From positions 62,001 to 126,000 of the forward strand of contig JAGFNK010000018.1 in the NCBI GenBank assembly GCA_025769875.1: a stretch of DNA of 64,000 nucleotides, written 5' to 3'. This document shows positions 9,281 through 20,331 of the stretch, one piece after another. Each line of letters starts with the position of its first letter. Position 1 is the stretch's first letter. A program made the position numbers and the translations under genes. The DNA comes from Russula earlei (lineage: Eukaryota; Basidiomycota; Agaricomycetes; Russulales; Russulaceae). The notes under the pieces are model-generated. The model saw nothing but the letters and a program-made list of their open reading frames with translations, was not told where the DNA came from and ran no database searches.

Positions 9281-12200
9281 TAAGCCCAAGGTCGATGGCC
9301 AGACTAAGGGCAGCAGTAACTCGCACCGTGTACATTAGGAGAATTGCAACTATGAATGTCCCTTTCTCATTTCACACGGCACAAGGAGTGGCCACAGAAA
9401 AGGCTCTACTAGACAGTGGAGCAACAGAAAACTTCCTGGATGAAGATACTTGGAAAAGACTAGGAATAGGAAAACAAGCTCTTTGAGAACCAATGATGGT
9501 CCAAAATGTTGACAGAACAGAAAACAAGAAAGGGGAACTGAAACACTTCTGTTGGCTTAGGGTTCATTATAACCAAAGAAACAAGTTACAGAAGTTCTAC
9601 ATCACGTCCCTGGGAGGAGACCGAGTCATATTGGGGTACCCCTTCCTCTGGGAGTTTGAACCAACTATGGATTGGAAAAAGGGAGAACTTAAGGAAGGAT
9701 CCTTGTGCCTAGAAAGTGCACGACTCAAGTACCTTGACCACTATATCAAATCAAAGCGGTCAAGGAATGCGGAAGGCCCAAAGAGGACCAAGCCTTATAT
9801 ATACAAAAGACTAGTTTAGCTCAAGAATGGGCTAGAGATCAAAATTTGAAGGCTCAAAAATTAACAGAAGAAGATTTGCCCAAAGGATATCGGCGACATG
9901 CAAAAGTCTTTTCTAAGGAGGCTTCTTCACGCTTCCCTCCTAGTAGAGAAGAAGATATGAAGATAAACCTATTCCCTGATGCACCTAGATCCTTGGATTG
10001 TAAAATTTATCCTCTGTCTCAAGAAGAAAAGGAATACTTGAGGAAATATCTTGAGGAAAAACTCAACAAAGGATACATTAAACCTGGAGCCTCTAACTAT
10101 GTCTCACTGGTATTCTTTATTGGCAAAAAGGACAGTAGAGAAAAAAGGCTGATCATTGACTAAAAAATTTCCTGGACTTGATGGAACAAAACTCATACTT
10201 TTTAAAAATATCCAAGTGCGAGTTTGAGAAAAGAAGTGGGATATTATTCCAGAACTTTAAATTTGGCAGAACGAAACTATGCAGTGTGGGATAGAGAATT
10301 CTTAGCACTGGTCGCCACCCTCAAAAACTGGAGGCATCTCTTGCTTGGGTCACCTCATAAGGTAGTGGTCTTTATGGATCACAAAAACCTGATGTACTAT
10401 CGAGAACCTCAAAAACTGAGGGATCGAGTAGCAAGATATCTTCCCAGAGTGGCTCAATACAATCTGGAATTACGACACCAACCAGGGAAAAGAAATAGGG
10501 CAGATGGGCTATCATGAAGACCTGATTACAGATCAGATGTTCCAGAGAAGGAAGAAATCACCGCCTTACCAGATGAACTGTTCATTCAAGTTCTAGAAGT
10601 TACGGCTATGGAAGAAAGAGTCAAGCTTGACCAAAGAAAGGAAGAAGGAACAAGACTCCTAAAACGATGGAGAGATCACTACGAACTCAAGATAGTCAAT
10701 GGACAATTGAGGAAAGATACGGCCTTGGTAGTGACAGGAGGCATGGAAGCATATCAAGCAATCCTTCTGTTGAGATTACCACTGCTTTGGGCAGTCTGAT
10801 GTAATCACAGCCCAGTCGCGTTAACACGTCGGCTCCCACGGACCGGGCGCTCTCGGCTCACGCGCGTCGCTCACGCGTCGGATCAGCCCGGACCGGCTCA
10901 GCTCAGATGCTGCAGCCTGCATATGTTACAATGATAAGTTAATTGATGACAATCGGTAGCTACTAACAACTGATCCTTTATGATACAAGTTGGTAGTTAT
11001 GATTACTTTGCTTAGAGACGCTTTCGCGTATTTAAGAGGCACTCAATTAGCTAGATCGCTTCAGTTTTGTCTTACACAAACTGAAGTGAGTATTTACTGT
11101 TTCCTATCTTATCTATCGCATCTAATCACGCGTTGTAGATATCTTTTGATAGGTATTACTGATTTACAGTTTTGTCTTACACAAACTGAAATATCTTTTG
11201 ATAGATCTTAAGGATCTTATCGCTCTTATCATAACCTGCGCCCATCTGCTTCAACACCTTTGAGAATATCATGATGGATCGACAGCAGGACATCCAGGGT
11301 TGCACAAAACCTATACTGCAATAAGAAGAGATTATTGGTGGCCCAATCAGAGACAAGTGATTCAAAATTACGTCAAAGGGTGCGCAACATGTCAATCAAA
11401 TAAAACCATCACAAGATGAAATGAGCCACCAATATATCTGATAACGCTCAAAACAGAAGCAACCCCTTTCCAAACTATAGCTATGGACTTCATCACCAAG
11501 TTGCCGCTATCAAAAGGATACGATTCCATACTCACTATAACTGATCATGACTGCACCAAAGCAGTCATACTACTCCCCTTTAAAGAAACTATGGGAATGG
11601 AAGACCTAGCCAAAATCTATCACAAGAGAGTCTTTCTGTTTGTGGGTTTACCAAACAAAATTATTTCAGACAGAGATATTTGCTTTACGTCAAAGCTTGC
11701 CCAAGAAATTTGTTGACAACTCAAAATAGACAGGAATATGAGTACAGCATATCATCCCCAGACCGATGGGCAATCAGAAAGAACCAATCAAATGGTGGAA
11801 ACTATATTGCGGATATATTGTAATTTCCAGCAAGACAATTGGGCGGACTTGTTGCCAGTAACTCAGTACATTATTAACTCACATACCTCCAGTGCCACAC
11901 AACAGACACCATACGAGTTGTGGATGGGATTTCTCCCCAAGGCCTACCAATCAACTACAGTAGGAAACTTCCCAAAACTAGAAGAAAGAAAGGAATCATT
12001 ACAAAAGGCGAGACGGGACGCCCAGAAAGCTATCCTATTGGGGCATAGACTGCTGAAGAAGAAGATAGGGTTTAAACCTTATAAAGAAGGGGATAAAGTA
12101 TGGTTAGAAGGAAAGAACATCAAAACGTTCCAGCCCATGGCCAAACTAGCCACAAAAAGACTAGGACTGTTCAAAATCAAAGAAGTGATAAGCCCAGTAG

Positions 12201-14158
12201 CCTACAAATTACAATTACCAGATCGATGGAAGGTGCATGATGTCTTCCATGCTAACCTCTTACATCCATATCAGGAGATGGAGGAATATGGCGCAAATTA
12301 TGAAGAACTGCCACCAGATGTCGTAAATGATGAACAGGAGTGGGAACTCAAAAACATTTTGGGGTCAAGGCGTGTTGGAAGAAAGAAACAGCTGCAGTAT
12401 TACGTTTGTTGGAAGGGATACTCCTCTGCTCACAACTCTTGGGAGCCAGCCACAAATCTACACGCCCCCGACCTCATGAAAGACTTTCACAAAGCAAACC
12501 CTACAGCCATTAGGACTATAAAAACCTGCATGGAAAGCGACACTGATCCTAGTAGGCCTTCATCCCCCATTGAAGATCTTTGTCGACAACTGAGTCACAT
12601 CCATATTGACCAACTACTCCCCGTCTTCCTTGACCTTGTTGGTAACAGAATGACTATGTCTACAGATGAACGAGCCTCGCCCTCTTATCATGTCCAAACA
12701 CCTTCCCCATCTCTCCCCAACCTCGAGTACCTTGACACCGTCGTTCCCCCTGGACCTACAACGGAAGAATCGATTAGTCCTATTCCCATCACATCTAACT
12801 CCCCTACGAGTACCTACGTGGACCCCGACATCCCAGGAGAAGGGTGGGAATGCTACGACCCCGGTCAACACCTTGTCCACATCACTATCCCAAATAACTG
12901 GCATGAACTCGTCCCAGCCAAATATATTTGATGGGGTGTGGGTGGAAACCAGGGTGCAGAAGAACCATTCATCTGGGGCTGTCAAGGGAAGGACAAGTTG
13001 GTCTTTGGAGAACCCTTACATGCGCACCCTAACTACAACCTCTACCCAGAGTTCCTTCCAGAGGGTGAAGAAGAATACCCTGATGTTCTTACAGCCGACA
13101 TCCCAAATGTCCCTCTCCACATGTTCCACTCTCTCCTCACCTCTGTCACACACACATTGGGTGATGCCGGAGTCAAAGCTGAAATATGGCGCATTAACCA
13201 GCATTCCATGCAACTCGCTAGCTTGGCTCGACAAAATCAACTACTTAACGAGCGACAAAACATTATTCAGCAAGAAAGAGATCAATTGGCTCTTGATAGA
13301 GCTTGAGCGGAGGATGTCTACCAGGGAGCGCATTCTCGTCTCCGAGCAGCCAAATTCCTCCCTTGTGCACGAGAAATGTGGGCTCTTATCACGAGAGCAA
13401 ATGGCCCACGAGGCGTTCTGGAGGGTACAGGACTATGGCAAGAGGAGTTCTTCTTACCTGAGGTACAAGTCCTTGTTGCCCGCCATGTTGCAGAAAGAGT
13501 TAGAGGAGGGGCTGGAAGCGAAGATTCTCAGAATGACGAGGGAGGAGAAGCAGGACCATCTCCAAGAGCTCATGAGGAGGAAGAGATTGAGCGAGGAAAG
13601 TTTTCTCGCCCTCCGACCCCCCCTTACAATGCAGGAATGGCTAAATGGTGGCAGCTCATGTACGAACACAAGTGCCGATGGTGCAGTTGGAAGGGACATT
13701 GGGACCGACAGTGCGAAACACCCCACTATGCCTGCATCTCTCGTCGACAATGCATTGTCCCCAACAATCACAAATTCTTCCAGCCCATAGAATGGTGCAG
13801 TCATCTGAGGCCACTCTTGCCAGAAGAAAGGACCTTAAGGGGACATTTGCGAGGCACAGTAAGCGTCTTACAAGATGCAGTGGCTAATGCACAAGCAGCA
13901 TCGACCGCAGTCAATGATCTCAAGATCACCCTCACACGCACATCTTGTGCAGTAGAAGGACTCAAAGGCACACTAACGAGTACCACTGTAGAAACTTCTG
14001 CTGCAGAGCAACTTGTGGCAACTGTCTTAAATGACAGTACTATAAACCTGGATACCCCCCTTCCCTCCTTAACTCCAACCCCTATAACCTCACGCCACGC
14101 TACACCAGCTGAAGCAAGATCTGGGTCAGAGCCCCCACTTACTGGACAAGGGAGGTGA
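9277..14158 (+). pseudogene. pol: D pol polyprotein with C-terminal zinc-knuckle extension, heavily broken
   Basis: The protease is at 9277-9750 (LDSGATENF; VILGYPFL). A frameshift lies near 9770-9795. The RT N-terminal part runs to ~10163 (IYPLSQEEKEYL; SPVFFIGKKDS-like). Most of RT is deleted, jumping to a thumb remnant near 10180-10215. RNase H (YYSRTLNLAERNYAVWDREFL), integrase (H2C2 near 11262-11400; MDFI, SDRD, QSERTN) and chromodomain (near 12330-12490) follow. The same frame then runs, through TGA at 12929 and 13304, into a Pro-rich, coiled-coil and CCHC (CRWCSWKGHWDRQC) extension ending 14158. Other TGA stops: 9484, 10515, 11417, 11714. The extension matches the fused tail of element B. 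Confidence 0.87.
10768..11256 (+). repeat. solo LTR (489 bp) in D integrase
   Basis: TGTTGAGA ... TTCAACA is bounded by CCTTC (10763-10767) and CCTTT (11257-11261), a 4/5 TSD. Removing it with one TSD restores the integrase reading frame (LREYHDG). It contains two copies of an inverted repeat around TTTTGTCTTACACAAA (11060 and 11168 regions), comparable to the promoter hairpins of other LTRs here. Confidence 0.82.
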
Positions 14159-14547
14159 GGAAGAGGTGGTAACAGACAACCCTCACAACGAAGTGCTCGA
14201 CTCAGGGGAGAGACCAGTGCTCCCCCAACCGCGAGACGAGGTGGAGGACTCCTGGTCTGAGAAGTTCCCAATGCAGTGCGCCTAGCCTTGACTTCACGAC
14301 GCATGCCTAGGGCTAGTACCTCTGATCTAGGACTAGCCACGACTCAAGCAGAAATGAAACAATATGAATATTACAAGGAGCTGACTTCTCTAGAATACAG
14401 TCCAAAGCGTATCGATAGAGATGTCTCCACCCTCCTCACTGAACGAGATGCTCTGGACATGACTGAAGGATGGGAAGGCGAGTGGGTCGAAGGTTATCAT
14501 GGAGTAAGTGACTAGGTTGTGCCAGACCTAGTCTAGAGGGGGAATGG
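14159..14547 (+). other. D internal 3' region and polypurine tract
   Basis: Sequence between the polyprotein stop and the 3' LTR. The frame after the TGA at 14156-14158 reads a further Arg/Gly-rich stretch that may be an eroded C-terminus. TAGAGGGGGAATGG just before 14548 is the likely polypurine tract. Confidence 0.6.
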
Positions 14548-15100
14548 TGTTAGGATTCTCATGTTCTCTCCGACTATCACTTGTTTTGCTGACTCATCTG
14601 TGATTACTTATATGTGTGCTTACTGATTGATTACTGATTGCTTATTGATCCTCGCTTACTGATCCTTGCTTACTGATCCTGATCAGTAATGGCTTACTCA
14701 TTTTATGACAGATACTAGGAAAGGATGACTCACGCGTGAGTCATTCCTAACATTCTCAAATTGCGCTCTCCGTATTAGGATACTACTGGTTTTCAGCTAT
14801 GTGCACCCCAAGTTTCGTACGAATCGGATCAGTAGTTGTTGGGATACCATATAAATAGTCTGTGGTATCAGGAAGCCGAGCCTTACGCTCGACTTATTAA
14901 TAATCTTTCAAACAAAACATATTGATTTTGTCTATTCTCTAAAAGAAACAATCTATTCAAGAACTCTAGTGAAAGAGGTCCCTCTCTTCTCTTAAACATT
15001 TACTCTTCCTGAGATAATATCAAAGGGATCAAAGTCTAGTGCTTGAACTATATCAAGCAACTCTTTCACTAAGAGTTGGTATAAGACTAAGGTCTTAACA
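14548..15100 (+). repeat. 3' LTR of element D (553 bp)
   Basis: Begins TGTTAGGA after a purine tract and ends CTTAACA. It contains a TATA box (ATATAAATAG near 14850). The next bases CATGA belong to element C integrase and would be one TSD copy; the other is off the window to the left. Confidence 0.88.
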
Positions 15101-15433
15101 CATGAACTCCTCATGGGATACAAACCACAAATGAATATCAGTCTCCTGGATAACAACGTACCATCTTCCACTGATCACCTCAAGGAACTAGAAGAGGCTA
15201 GACAGGATGCACAACAACTTCTAGAATGAAACAACAACCCTCAAAACCTGACAGACCGGAAATGAAAGAAGGAACCTTGGTATGGTTAGAAGCAAAGAAC
15301 CTCAAAACACAAGGGACACACAAACTGATGCCTAAGCAATACGGACCTTTTCCAATCACAAAGAAAATCTCCAAAGTCACTTACCAACTTCAATTACCAC
15401 CATTGATGAAAATACATGATGTTTTCCACATTA
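15101..15433 (+). pseudogene. pol: element C integrase, left fragment
   Basis: Matches A1 5306-5625 (HELLMG...; LVWLEAKNLKTQGT; YGPFPIT; MKIHDVFH). A one-base deletion near 15227 creates a TGA and shifts the frame. The fragment is cut at TA 15432-15433 by DNA transposon G and resumes at 34691. Confidence 0.87.
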
Positions 15434-15782
15434 TTGCCATTTTCAGCGCACTTGGCGGAGTTTGAATTCCACCCAAATCGGCGCAAAAAACCCTCTCAAA
15501 TGTGCGGGGCGAATATCTCTCGCAAAACAGCTTCAATTCACATAAAACTTATTGTCCCTGAATTGCCTGAATGAGGGCTAGGCAGCCCCATTGTTTTCAT
15601 GAGATTTGAGTGAGAATTGGTGGAGCTGGTCTCAAGCCACCTCCACATGTGTATTAGATGAATTACAACTCAAAATCACAGTCTATATCTATTATTTTTC
15701 CCTCATGTTGTACCCATGGGCTGTCTTGAGGCAGCCCCATAGTGTTTTTGACTCAAGCGTTGTGGTGTGCAACGTCGTTTCC
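15434..15782 (+). repeat. left terminal inverted repeat of transposon G
   Basis: Aligns over ~349 bp with the reverse complement of 34341-34688, including the shared block near 15590-15775 (GGCAGCCCCATTGTTTTC and TTGTACCCATGGGCTGTC). Mismatches are mostly CG versus TG/CA. Confidence 0.9.
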
Positions 15783-16087
15783 CTCATATCGTGTGACAGT
15801 AGCACGGTCATGTGCCCGGAAGGAGCCCCCCCAGGAAGTGCACACCTGAGCCCATGGGGCGGTGAAGTGTGTCCAAGAATGCAGAATGACTTCATAAGAC
15901 TGAAGCTCCAAAGAGGAGGAGCACCTAGCGGGAACGCGAGAACGCGTTTGTTCATTCGACTGCACTCAGGTTCACACAGATGATAAGAGAACAACAGGGC
16001 AACTTTATTCAACATGGTAGCAGATACAGGTTAGAACTAAGGCTAAGGGACAGGAAAAGCACAAAAGACAGGCATATGAAAGGAAAT

Positions 16088-17074
16088 CTAGACGTGAGAA
16101 GGGGACCGAAGCTGGACGACATGAGGTATCGAGTCGTGGTCTCTAGCGGCTGTGGTAGTGGCGTGTGGCGATTTGTGAAGGATGGCTGAGGCCAGGTGTG
16201 GTGACGAGGGGTGTGGTCGAGTCGCGATGCAAGGAGGGGGAGATGATGCAAAGGAGAGGCTGGAGGGGGGATAGGGAGAGTGCTGGTGGGTGGTAGCTTG
16301 GGCGCTGATGGCGCTGCCAAACGCGATTGCAGGTGGGACGATTGGAGAACTTGGATGGCAGATGCGAGGTAGAGGAGCGAGGGGGCGTGGAAGTAGAAAG
16401 GGAGAGGGAAGACGGCGGCAGGCTGGGAAATGGACACATAGGCGGCGTGCAGATCTCTGACTAACAAAATGAGAGTCTAGTAAAAAAGGGGAGAAAAGCA
16501 TACCGAAATGTACAGTAGCAACACTGTCCAATGGCAATGAAGACGGCGGTGTGGTACGGGGCTCTTTGGCTGTGCGTTGGGACTCATTGGTGCATGGTGA
16601 AGGTGGGGGCATTGAGGGCGAGGGCATGTGGCGGTTGATGGGGGCGAGGGTGGCGTGCTGGTGGTGACGATGATGATGCTGTGAGGATGAAGAGGAGATG
16701 GCACAAAAGGAATACGCACATATGTACTCTTGTAAGTGATTCGCGGCCAGCCATATAGCTGTGTGGGTGAGTCGACATCGAGGCCGTGCGCCTTTGTGAC
16801 AATTTTGCATGTCTTGTGGTCCATGTGTTTGTGCTGTAGTGAGTTCCCAGGCTTCTGCATTTACATAGGCATAGGACTCTTCCTCCCCATCCTCATCAAT
16901 AGCAGGAAGGGATGTCTTGGAAGCCTGAGCTCGTGGTTGTGATCGCTTCAGTCGAGTGGGAGTGCCTGAGCTGTCACTTTCATTTCCACCAGTTTTTTTT
17001 TGGACAGCCTTCCTTTGGCCAGTAGTACGTGTCGGTGCAGGCCGGCGTTTTGAAGCACATTGCTTCGAGCCCAT
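16088..17074 (-). CDS. unrecognised basic/Ser-rich ORF inside transposon G
   Basis: A minus-strand frame opens at 17074 (MGSKQCASKRRPAPTRTTG), continues with Lys/Arg-rich and acidic segments (KRSQPRAQ; AIDEDGEEE), then becomes low-complexity Ser/His/Pro. The first ~100 residues look like the N-terminus of a real nuclear protein. The rest may be intron or non-coding. I recognise no domain. It could be a captured host exon or the remains of the transposon's own protein. Confidence 0.3.
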   Translation of the reverse strand: MGSKQCASKRRPAPTRTTGQRKAVQKKTGGNESDSSGTPTRLKRSQPRAQASKTSLPAIDEDGEEESYAYVNAEAWELTTAQTHGPQDMQNCHKGARPRCRLTHTAIWLAANHLQEYICAYSFCAISSSSSQHHHRHHQHATLAPINRHMPSPSMPPPSPCTNESQRTAKEPRTTPPSSLPLDSVATVHFGMLFSPFLLDSHFVSQRSARRLCVHFPACRRLPSPFLLPRPLAPLPRICHPSSPIVPPAIAFGSAISAQATTHQHSPYPPSSLSFASSPPPCIATRPHPSSPHLASAILHKSPHATTTAARDHDSIPHVVQLRSPSHV

Positions 17075-17169
17075 GAGGGTTTAGGGGGTTGAAATGGAGG
17101 GGTAGAGCAAGGTAGGGAAGGGAAGAACGCCCTGTCGTTGTCCTGGAGTAGGAGTGGACAGGTGGACGG

Positions 17170-17564
17170 TTGATGAATAAGCCACACGACTCTTTATGCA
17201 CTGTCTCGTCCGTCGCCTCGTCTGTCGCCACAGTAGCCTCAGTCGTGCCAGCTGCCGACTTCACATCAGTCTCTGTCTTAGCCTTGCCTGTACTCGTCAG
17301 TTCAGCCCGGTCCGTCATAGCACCAGCATCGCCAGCCACCGCCGTCTCCACCCTGCCCTCAGCCTCAGCCTTCTCAGTCTCAGCTGCCGCCACCACACCC
17401 CTAGTTTTGCCACCGTCTCCGTCGCCCCAGCTTCAGATCAGTCAACCGCCGCCACCACGCTCTTAGCCTTGCCAGCCACCTTAGTCTTGTCAGCCGCTGC
17501 CGTAGCCTCAGCCTCAGCCACCAACGTCTTAGCGCCACACACCGCCGCCGTCTCACAAGCCACC
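17170..17564 (+). other. Ala/Ser/Thr-coding low-complexity block, left of element B
   Basis: Imperfect GCC/GTC/TCA repeats are open in more than one frame on both strands (plus: ALPATLVLSAAAVASAS; minus: Ala/Glu/Thr-rich). The same compositional block resumes at 33606, so element B inserted into it. No coding assignment can be defended. Confidence 0.5.
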
Positions 17565-18152
17565 TGTTACCGAGTGGTTTGGGGTCCGGAAGATGCCGGA
17601 ACACCTGAACTATGGACTGCACTGTTTCCATTATGCATGCATCAGATCTTGATCGTTTATGTTCGTTGACATCACATTCGGAACGCGTTGATCGTATCTT
17701 TCAGAAGATGTACTGAAGAAGCAATGAGTAGCATTGCTTCTGTCCCAGATGTTCCTGTACCGCCACGTACATCGATTCCTTGATTGGGGAAGCACTTAAT
17801 GCTTCCAGCACCGAGATCGTTTACATAGAAGCAACCTTGCTTCTATGAGCCGCGTTTTGCTTCTATAGCACCAACCAGTACTACAGTAGCATAAACCTTA
17901 TCCCTGTAGGGCTATATAAAGCCCCCAGTAGAAACAGTTGAGCCTTAAGCTCGACTTAGTTTGCCAATCCCAAACAGTTGACTCCTACCCCGTCTGCAGA
18001 GCCCCTCTCATCTTGTTGTCATACTCTAGAAGGATCTAACACTCCTTCCCCTCCACGAGTATTGCTTGCTTGACTCAAGCATATCTGCATTGGTAGGACG
18101 CGTTTATAGACGCGACCATTGATCTTAATTAAGGCACTTTGGAGCCTTAACA
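17565..18152 (+). repeat. 5' LTR of element B
   Basis: 588 bp, TG...CA. TATA box TATATAA near 17913. Bases 17948-17959 (AAGCTCGACTTA), 35-45 bp downstream, are the reverse complement of the primer-binding site that begins right after the LTR. Confidence 0.92.
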
Positions 18153-18164
18153 TAAGTCGAGCTT
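18153..18164 (+). promoter_or_regulatory. self-priming primer-binding site of B
   Basis: TAAGTCGAGCTT abuts the 5' LTR and is a perfect 12-nt reverse complement of 17948-17959 near the predicted mRNA start. Same logic as A1/A2 but a different sequence, so the pairing is conserved while the bases are not. Confidence 0.8.
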
Positions 18165-18438
18165 CTATCACAGACATCACTGTGAAAGCGAACCAGAAAT
18201 AGGCAGGAAGCCTAAAGACTAGGATCTAGTCATCATACGGTCAGCAACCTACGCTGAAGTAGTCAAGGGGGAGAATCTATACAGACCTCTCCACGACAAG
18301 AAGAAGGTGTACTACGTGACTCTCGACGAGCAGCACGGTTGGACACATGCATACTTCTGTAAAGACCCCTACTGTCATTGGCATAGACAGTGGTAAGAGG
18401 GCAGACAAGTCCCGACTCCCTAGGAAAGGCAGTGGCGA

Positions 18439-20331
18439 GTGGACAAACTGGAAATCGAAGGAGAACATAGCATACACGTAAAGTTCAACCAGAAATCAAA
18501 GCAAGGAACCAAATTTGGTTGGTTCAAAGCTAGAGAGAGGGACAATCTACCCTCAGGAATCAAAGGAACTGCCATCTGGTGTTGGGCAGACCAGGAAGGG
18601 CCTAACAGATACGAGGTCCGATACAAAGGAAGCTACCTTCCTTGTGAATACATCAACGATCAGTGGTACTTTGTTGATTACCACAAAGGACGTCCCTACG
18701 CAGGAGAGGACGAAGACATCGACGAATATAAGGTCCTAGGTTTAGGAACCAAGACAGATCCTTATACTACTCATTGGGAACCCAGAAGCCCAGTGGTAGA
18801 CGACCCAGCTCCATTGATACAAAAGTCATCAAGTGGAGAAACAGAACAGTCAGACCCTCTGACTACAGATCAGAAAGCAGAAGCACCAGAAGTATTGGAG
18901 CTAGCTGAAAGACTAGAGCAGACAGTACACGTCTCACCCATTGAACCAACAATCATTGAAGAGCCAGAAGAATCAGTCGAAATGGCTACCATTGCAGCAA
19001 CGCAGACAGCCACCATTGCCACCCAGACAGCAGGTGGAAGAGCAGGGCCCACCATCGTAGTAAACCCTGGAGGTGGTCCACCTGGAGCAGGAGGACCACC
19101 TGGAGGTGGAGGAGTCCCCTTCGGACCCAGAGGTCCACCAGTACCAGGAGGAGGCCCACCCGGAGGAGGCCCTCCAGCAGGGGGACCACCGGCAGCACCT
19201 CCTGTAGGACCAGGGGCGAATCTGGCACCTCAGCCGGCACCAGGCCCCCATGGGGGCAACGGATCTCTAAAAGGAGACCCTCCTGAAGTCTTTAAAGGAG
19301 ACAGGAAAAAGACAAAGTACTTTGTCCAGGATTTCAATCTATGGAATCTGCTCAACAGCAACAACCCGAGCATGACTATTCCAATGAAGCGAGTAGCCCT
19401 AGCTCTCACCTATATCAAAGGAGAGAAAGTACATGAATGGGTGGTCAATCAAACGAACCTGGTAGAAGCAAAAAGAAATGGGGACCCGCCGTCTCCTTAT
19501 GCACCAGTGCAGCTAGATCCAACTGACATGCTCTTTTGGACCAAATTTGTGGATGACTTCTTCAGAGAATTCAAAGACACCACAGAGCCTGAAGACGCTT
19601 TCATGGAGCTACAACAATTGTCCATGTCTAATGCAGCATTGCTGGATGACTATACCAGCAAATTCCTTGTTCTGCTCAGTAAAGCAGGATGGGACCAGAA
19701 CTCACCAGGAGCAGTCAAAGCCTACAAGGCTGGCCTAATCACCTGGCTGGTGCGACGAATCTACAATCGACCAGTCAGAGACATACCTGCCATCAATGAT
19801 CTACGAGCATGGATCAATGCTGCTAGGGAAGAACAGGCCAGAGACCAGCTCATGAAAGCCAATATTGGATCTGGAGGTGGATTGTTGACCACCAGGGAAA
19901 ATCACATGAAATCCCTACAGACTGGGAAAAGGCGAAACCAAAGAGATCCAAATGCAATGGAAGTGGACTCAGTATCCACTGATGCAGCAAGGACCAAGCG
20001 ACGTCCCCCTCTGACAGAGGAAAAGAAGAAACTGCTAGCAGAAGGGAAATGTTTCATCTGCAAGAAAGCAGGGCATATCAGTCGGAACTGTCCTGACAAG
20101 GACAGAGTCAAGAAGAAATCAAGTAACCCAAGGGACAAAGGGAAAGCTCGAGCTCTGGAAACAGAAAAGGAGGACGACTCGGGGGACAGTGGAAATGAAA
20201 GCACTGTCTCCGGACGATCTACATCTCCCCCTCCTACTTATAACAAGAGCTCCTCCTCGGTGTCCATAAAGAAGATGTCCACCAAACAGAAGGAGGACTT
20301 GTTGGAAGAACTGATGGAACAGGGTTTTTAG
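18439..20331 (+). CDS. gag: element B gag (capsid/nucleocapsid)
   Basis: About 630 codons without an internal stop. The N-terminal region is Trp/Tyr-rich, then comes a striking Gly/Pro-rich linker (near 19065-19250), a Retrotrans_gag-like capsid (ALTYIKGEKVHEWV; LDDYTSKF) and a CCHC knuckle CFICKKAGHISRNC near residue 540. No ATG was found at 18439 (the codon is GTG). The same frame upstream (18247-18438) also reads family-like protein but has TAA and TAG codons, so the true start is unresolved. The gag stop TAG (20329-20331) directly follows G GGT TTT. Confidence 0.85.
   Translation: MDKLEIEGEHSIHVKFNQKSKQGTKFGWFKARERDNLPSGIKGTAIWCWADQEGPNRYEVRYKGSYLPCEYINDQWYFVDYHKGRPYAGEDEDIDEYKVLGLGTKTDPYTTHWEPRSPVVDDPAPLIQKSSSGETEQSDPLTTDQKAEAPEVLELAERLEQTVHVSPIEPTIIEEPEESVEMATIAATQTATIATQTAGGRAGPTIVVNPGGGPPGAGGPPGGGGVPFGPRGPPVPGGGPPGGGPPAGGPPAAPPVGPGANLAPQPAPGPHGGNGSLKGDPPEVFKGDRKKTKYFVQDFNLWNLLNSNNPSMTIPMKRVALALTYIKGEKVHEWVVNQTNLVEAKRNGDPPSPYAPVQLDPTDMLFWTKFVDDFFREFKDTTEPEDAFMELQQLSMSNAALLDDYTSKFLVLLSKAGWDQNSPGAVKAYKAGLITWLVRRIYNRPVRDIPAINDLRAWINAAREEQARDQLMKANIGSGGGLLTTRENHMKSLQTGKRRNQRDPNAMEVDSVSTDAARTKRRPPLTEEKKKLLAEGKCFICKKAGHISRNCPDKDRVKKKSSNPRDKGKARALETEKEDDSGDSGNESTVSGRSTSPPPTYNKSSSSVSIKKMSTKQKEDLLEELMEQGF
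20322..20328 (+). promoter_or_regulatory. predicted -1 frameshift site, gag-pol of B
   Basis: G GGT TTT is a textbook X XXY YYZ heptamer (X=G, Y=T, Z=T) immediately before the gag stop TAG. After slipping, the frame reads from 20328 without a stop into the protease. Confidence 0.75.

Larger units (their letters stand above)
1..15100 (+). mobile_element. Ty3/gypsy chromovirus-type element D, 5' end outside window
   Basis: The element is visible from within gag to its 3' LTR and is interrupted by element A1 (325-8679) and a solo LTR (10768-11256). Removing A1 with one 5-bp TSD copy joins position 324 to 8685 and keeps the gag frame. Removing the solo LTR with one TSD copy restores the integrase frame. 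D sits in the integrase gene of element C: its 3' LTR ends at 15100 and C coding sequence begins at 15101. It is the most decayed Ty3 copy here, with eight in-frame TGA codons, a frameshift near 9770-9795 and a deletion of most of the reverse transcriptase near 10164. The 5' LTR and primer-binding site are off the window. Confidence 0.9.

Noticed and set aside
10799..11256. LTR starting at TGTAATCA 10799 in element D
   Set aside because: Flanks do not match. A start at 10768 gives a 4/5 TSD and restores the integrase frame.
894..14158. UGA recoded as an amino acid in the retroelements, since nearly all internal stops are TGA
   Set aside because: Paralogous copies have CGA (Arg) at the same positions, and the host genes here also use TGA as a stop (RPL14). 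CpG deamination explains the bias.
14598..14720. TACTGATC-rich short repeat in the D LTR as a CRISPR-like or regulatory array
   Set aside because: It is a small imperfect repeat inside an LTR without spacer structure, and the window is eukaryotic.
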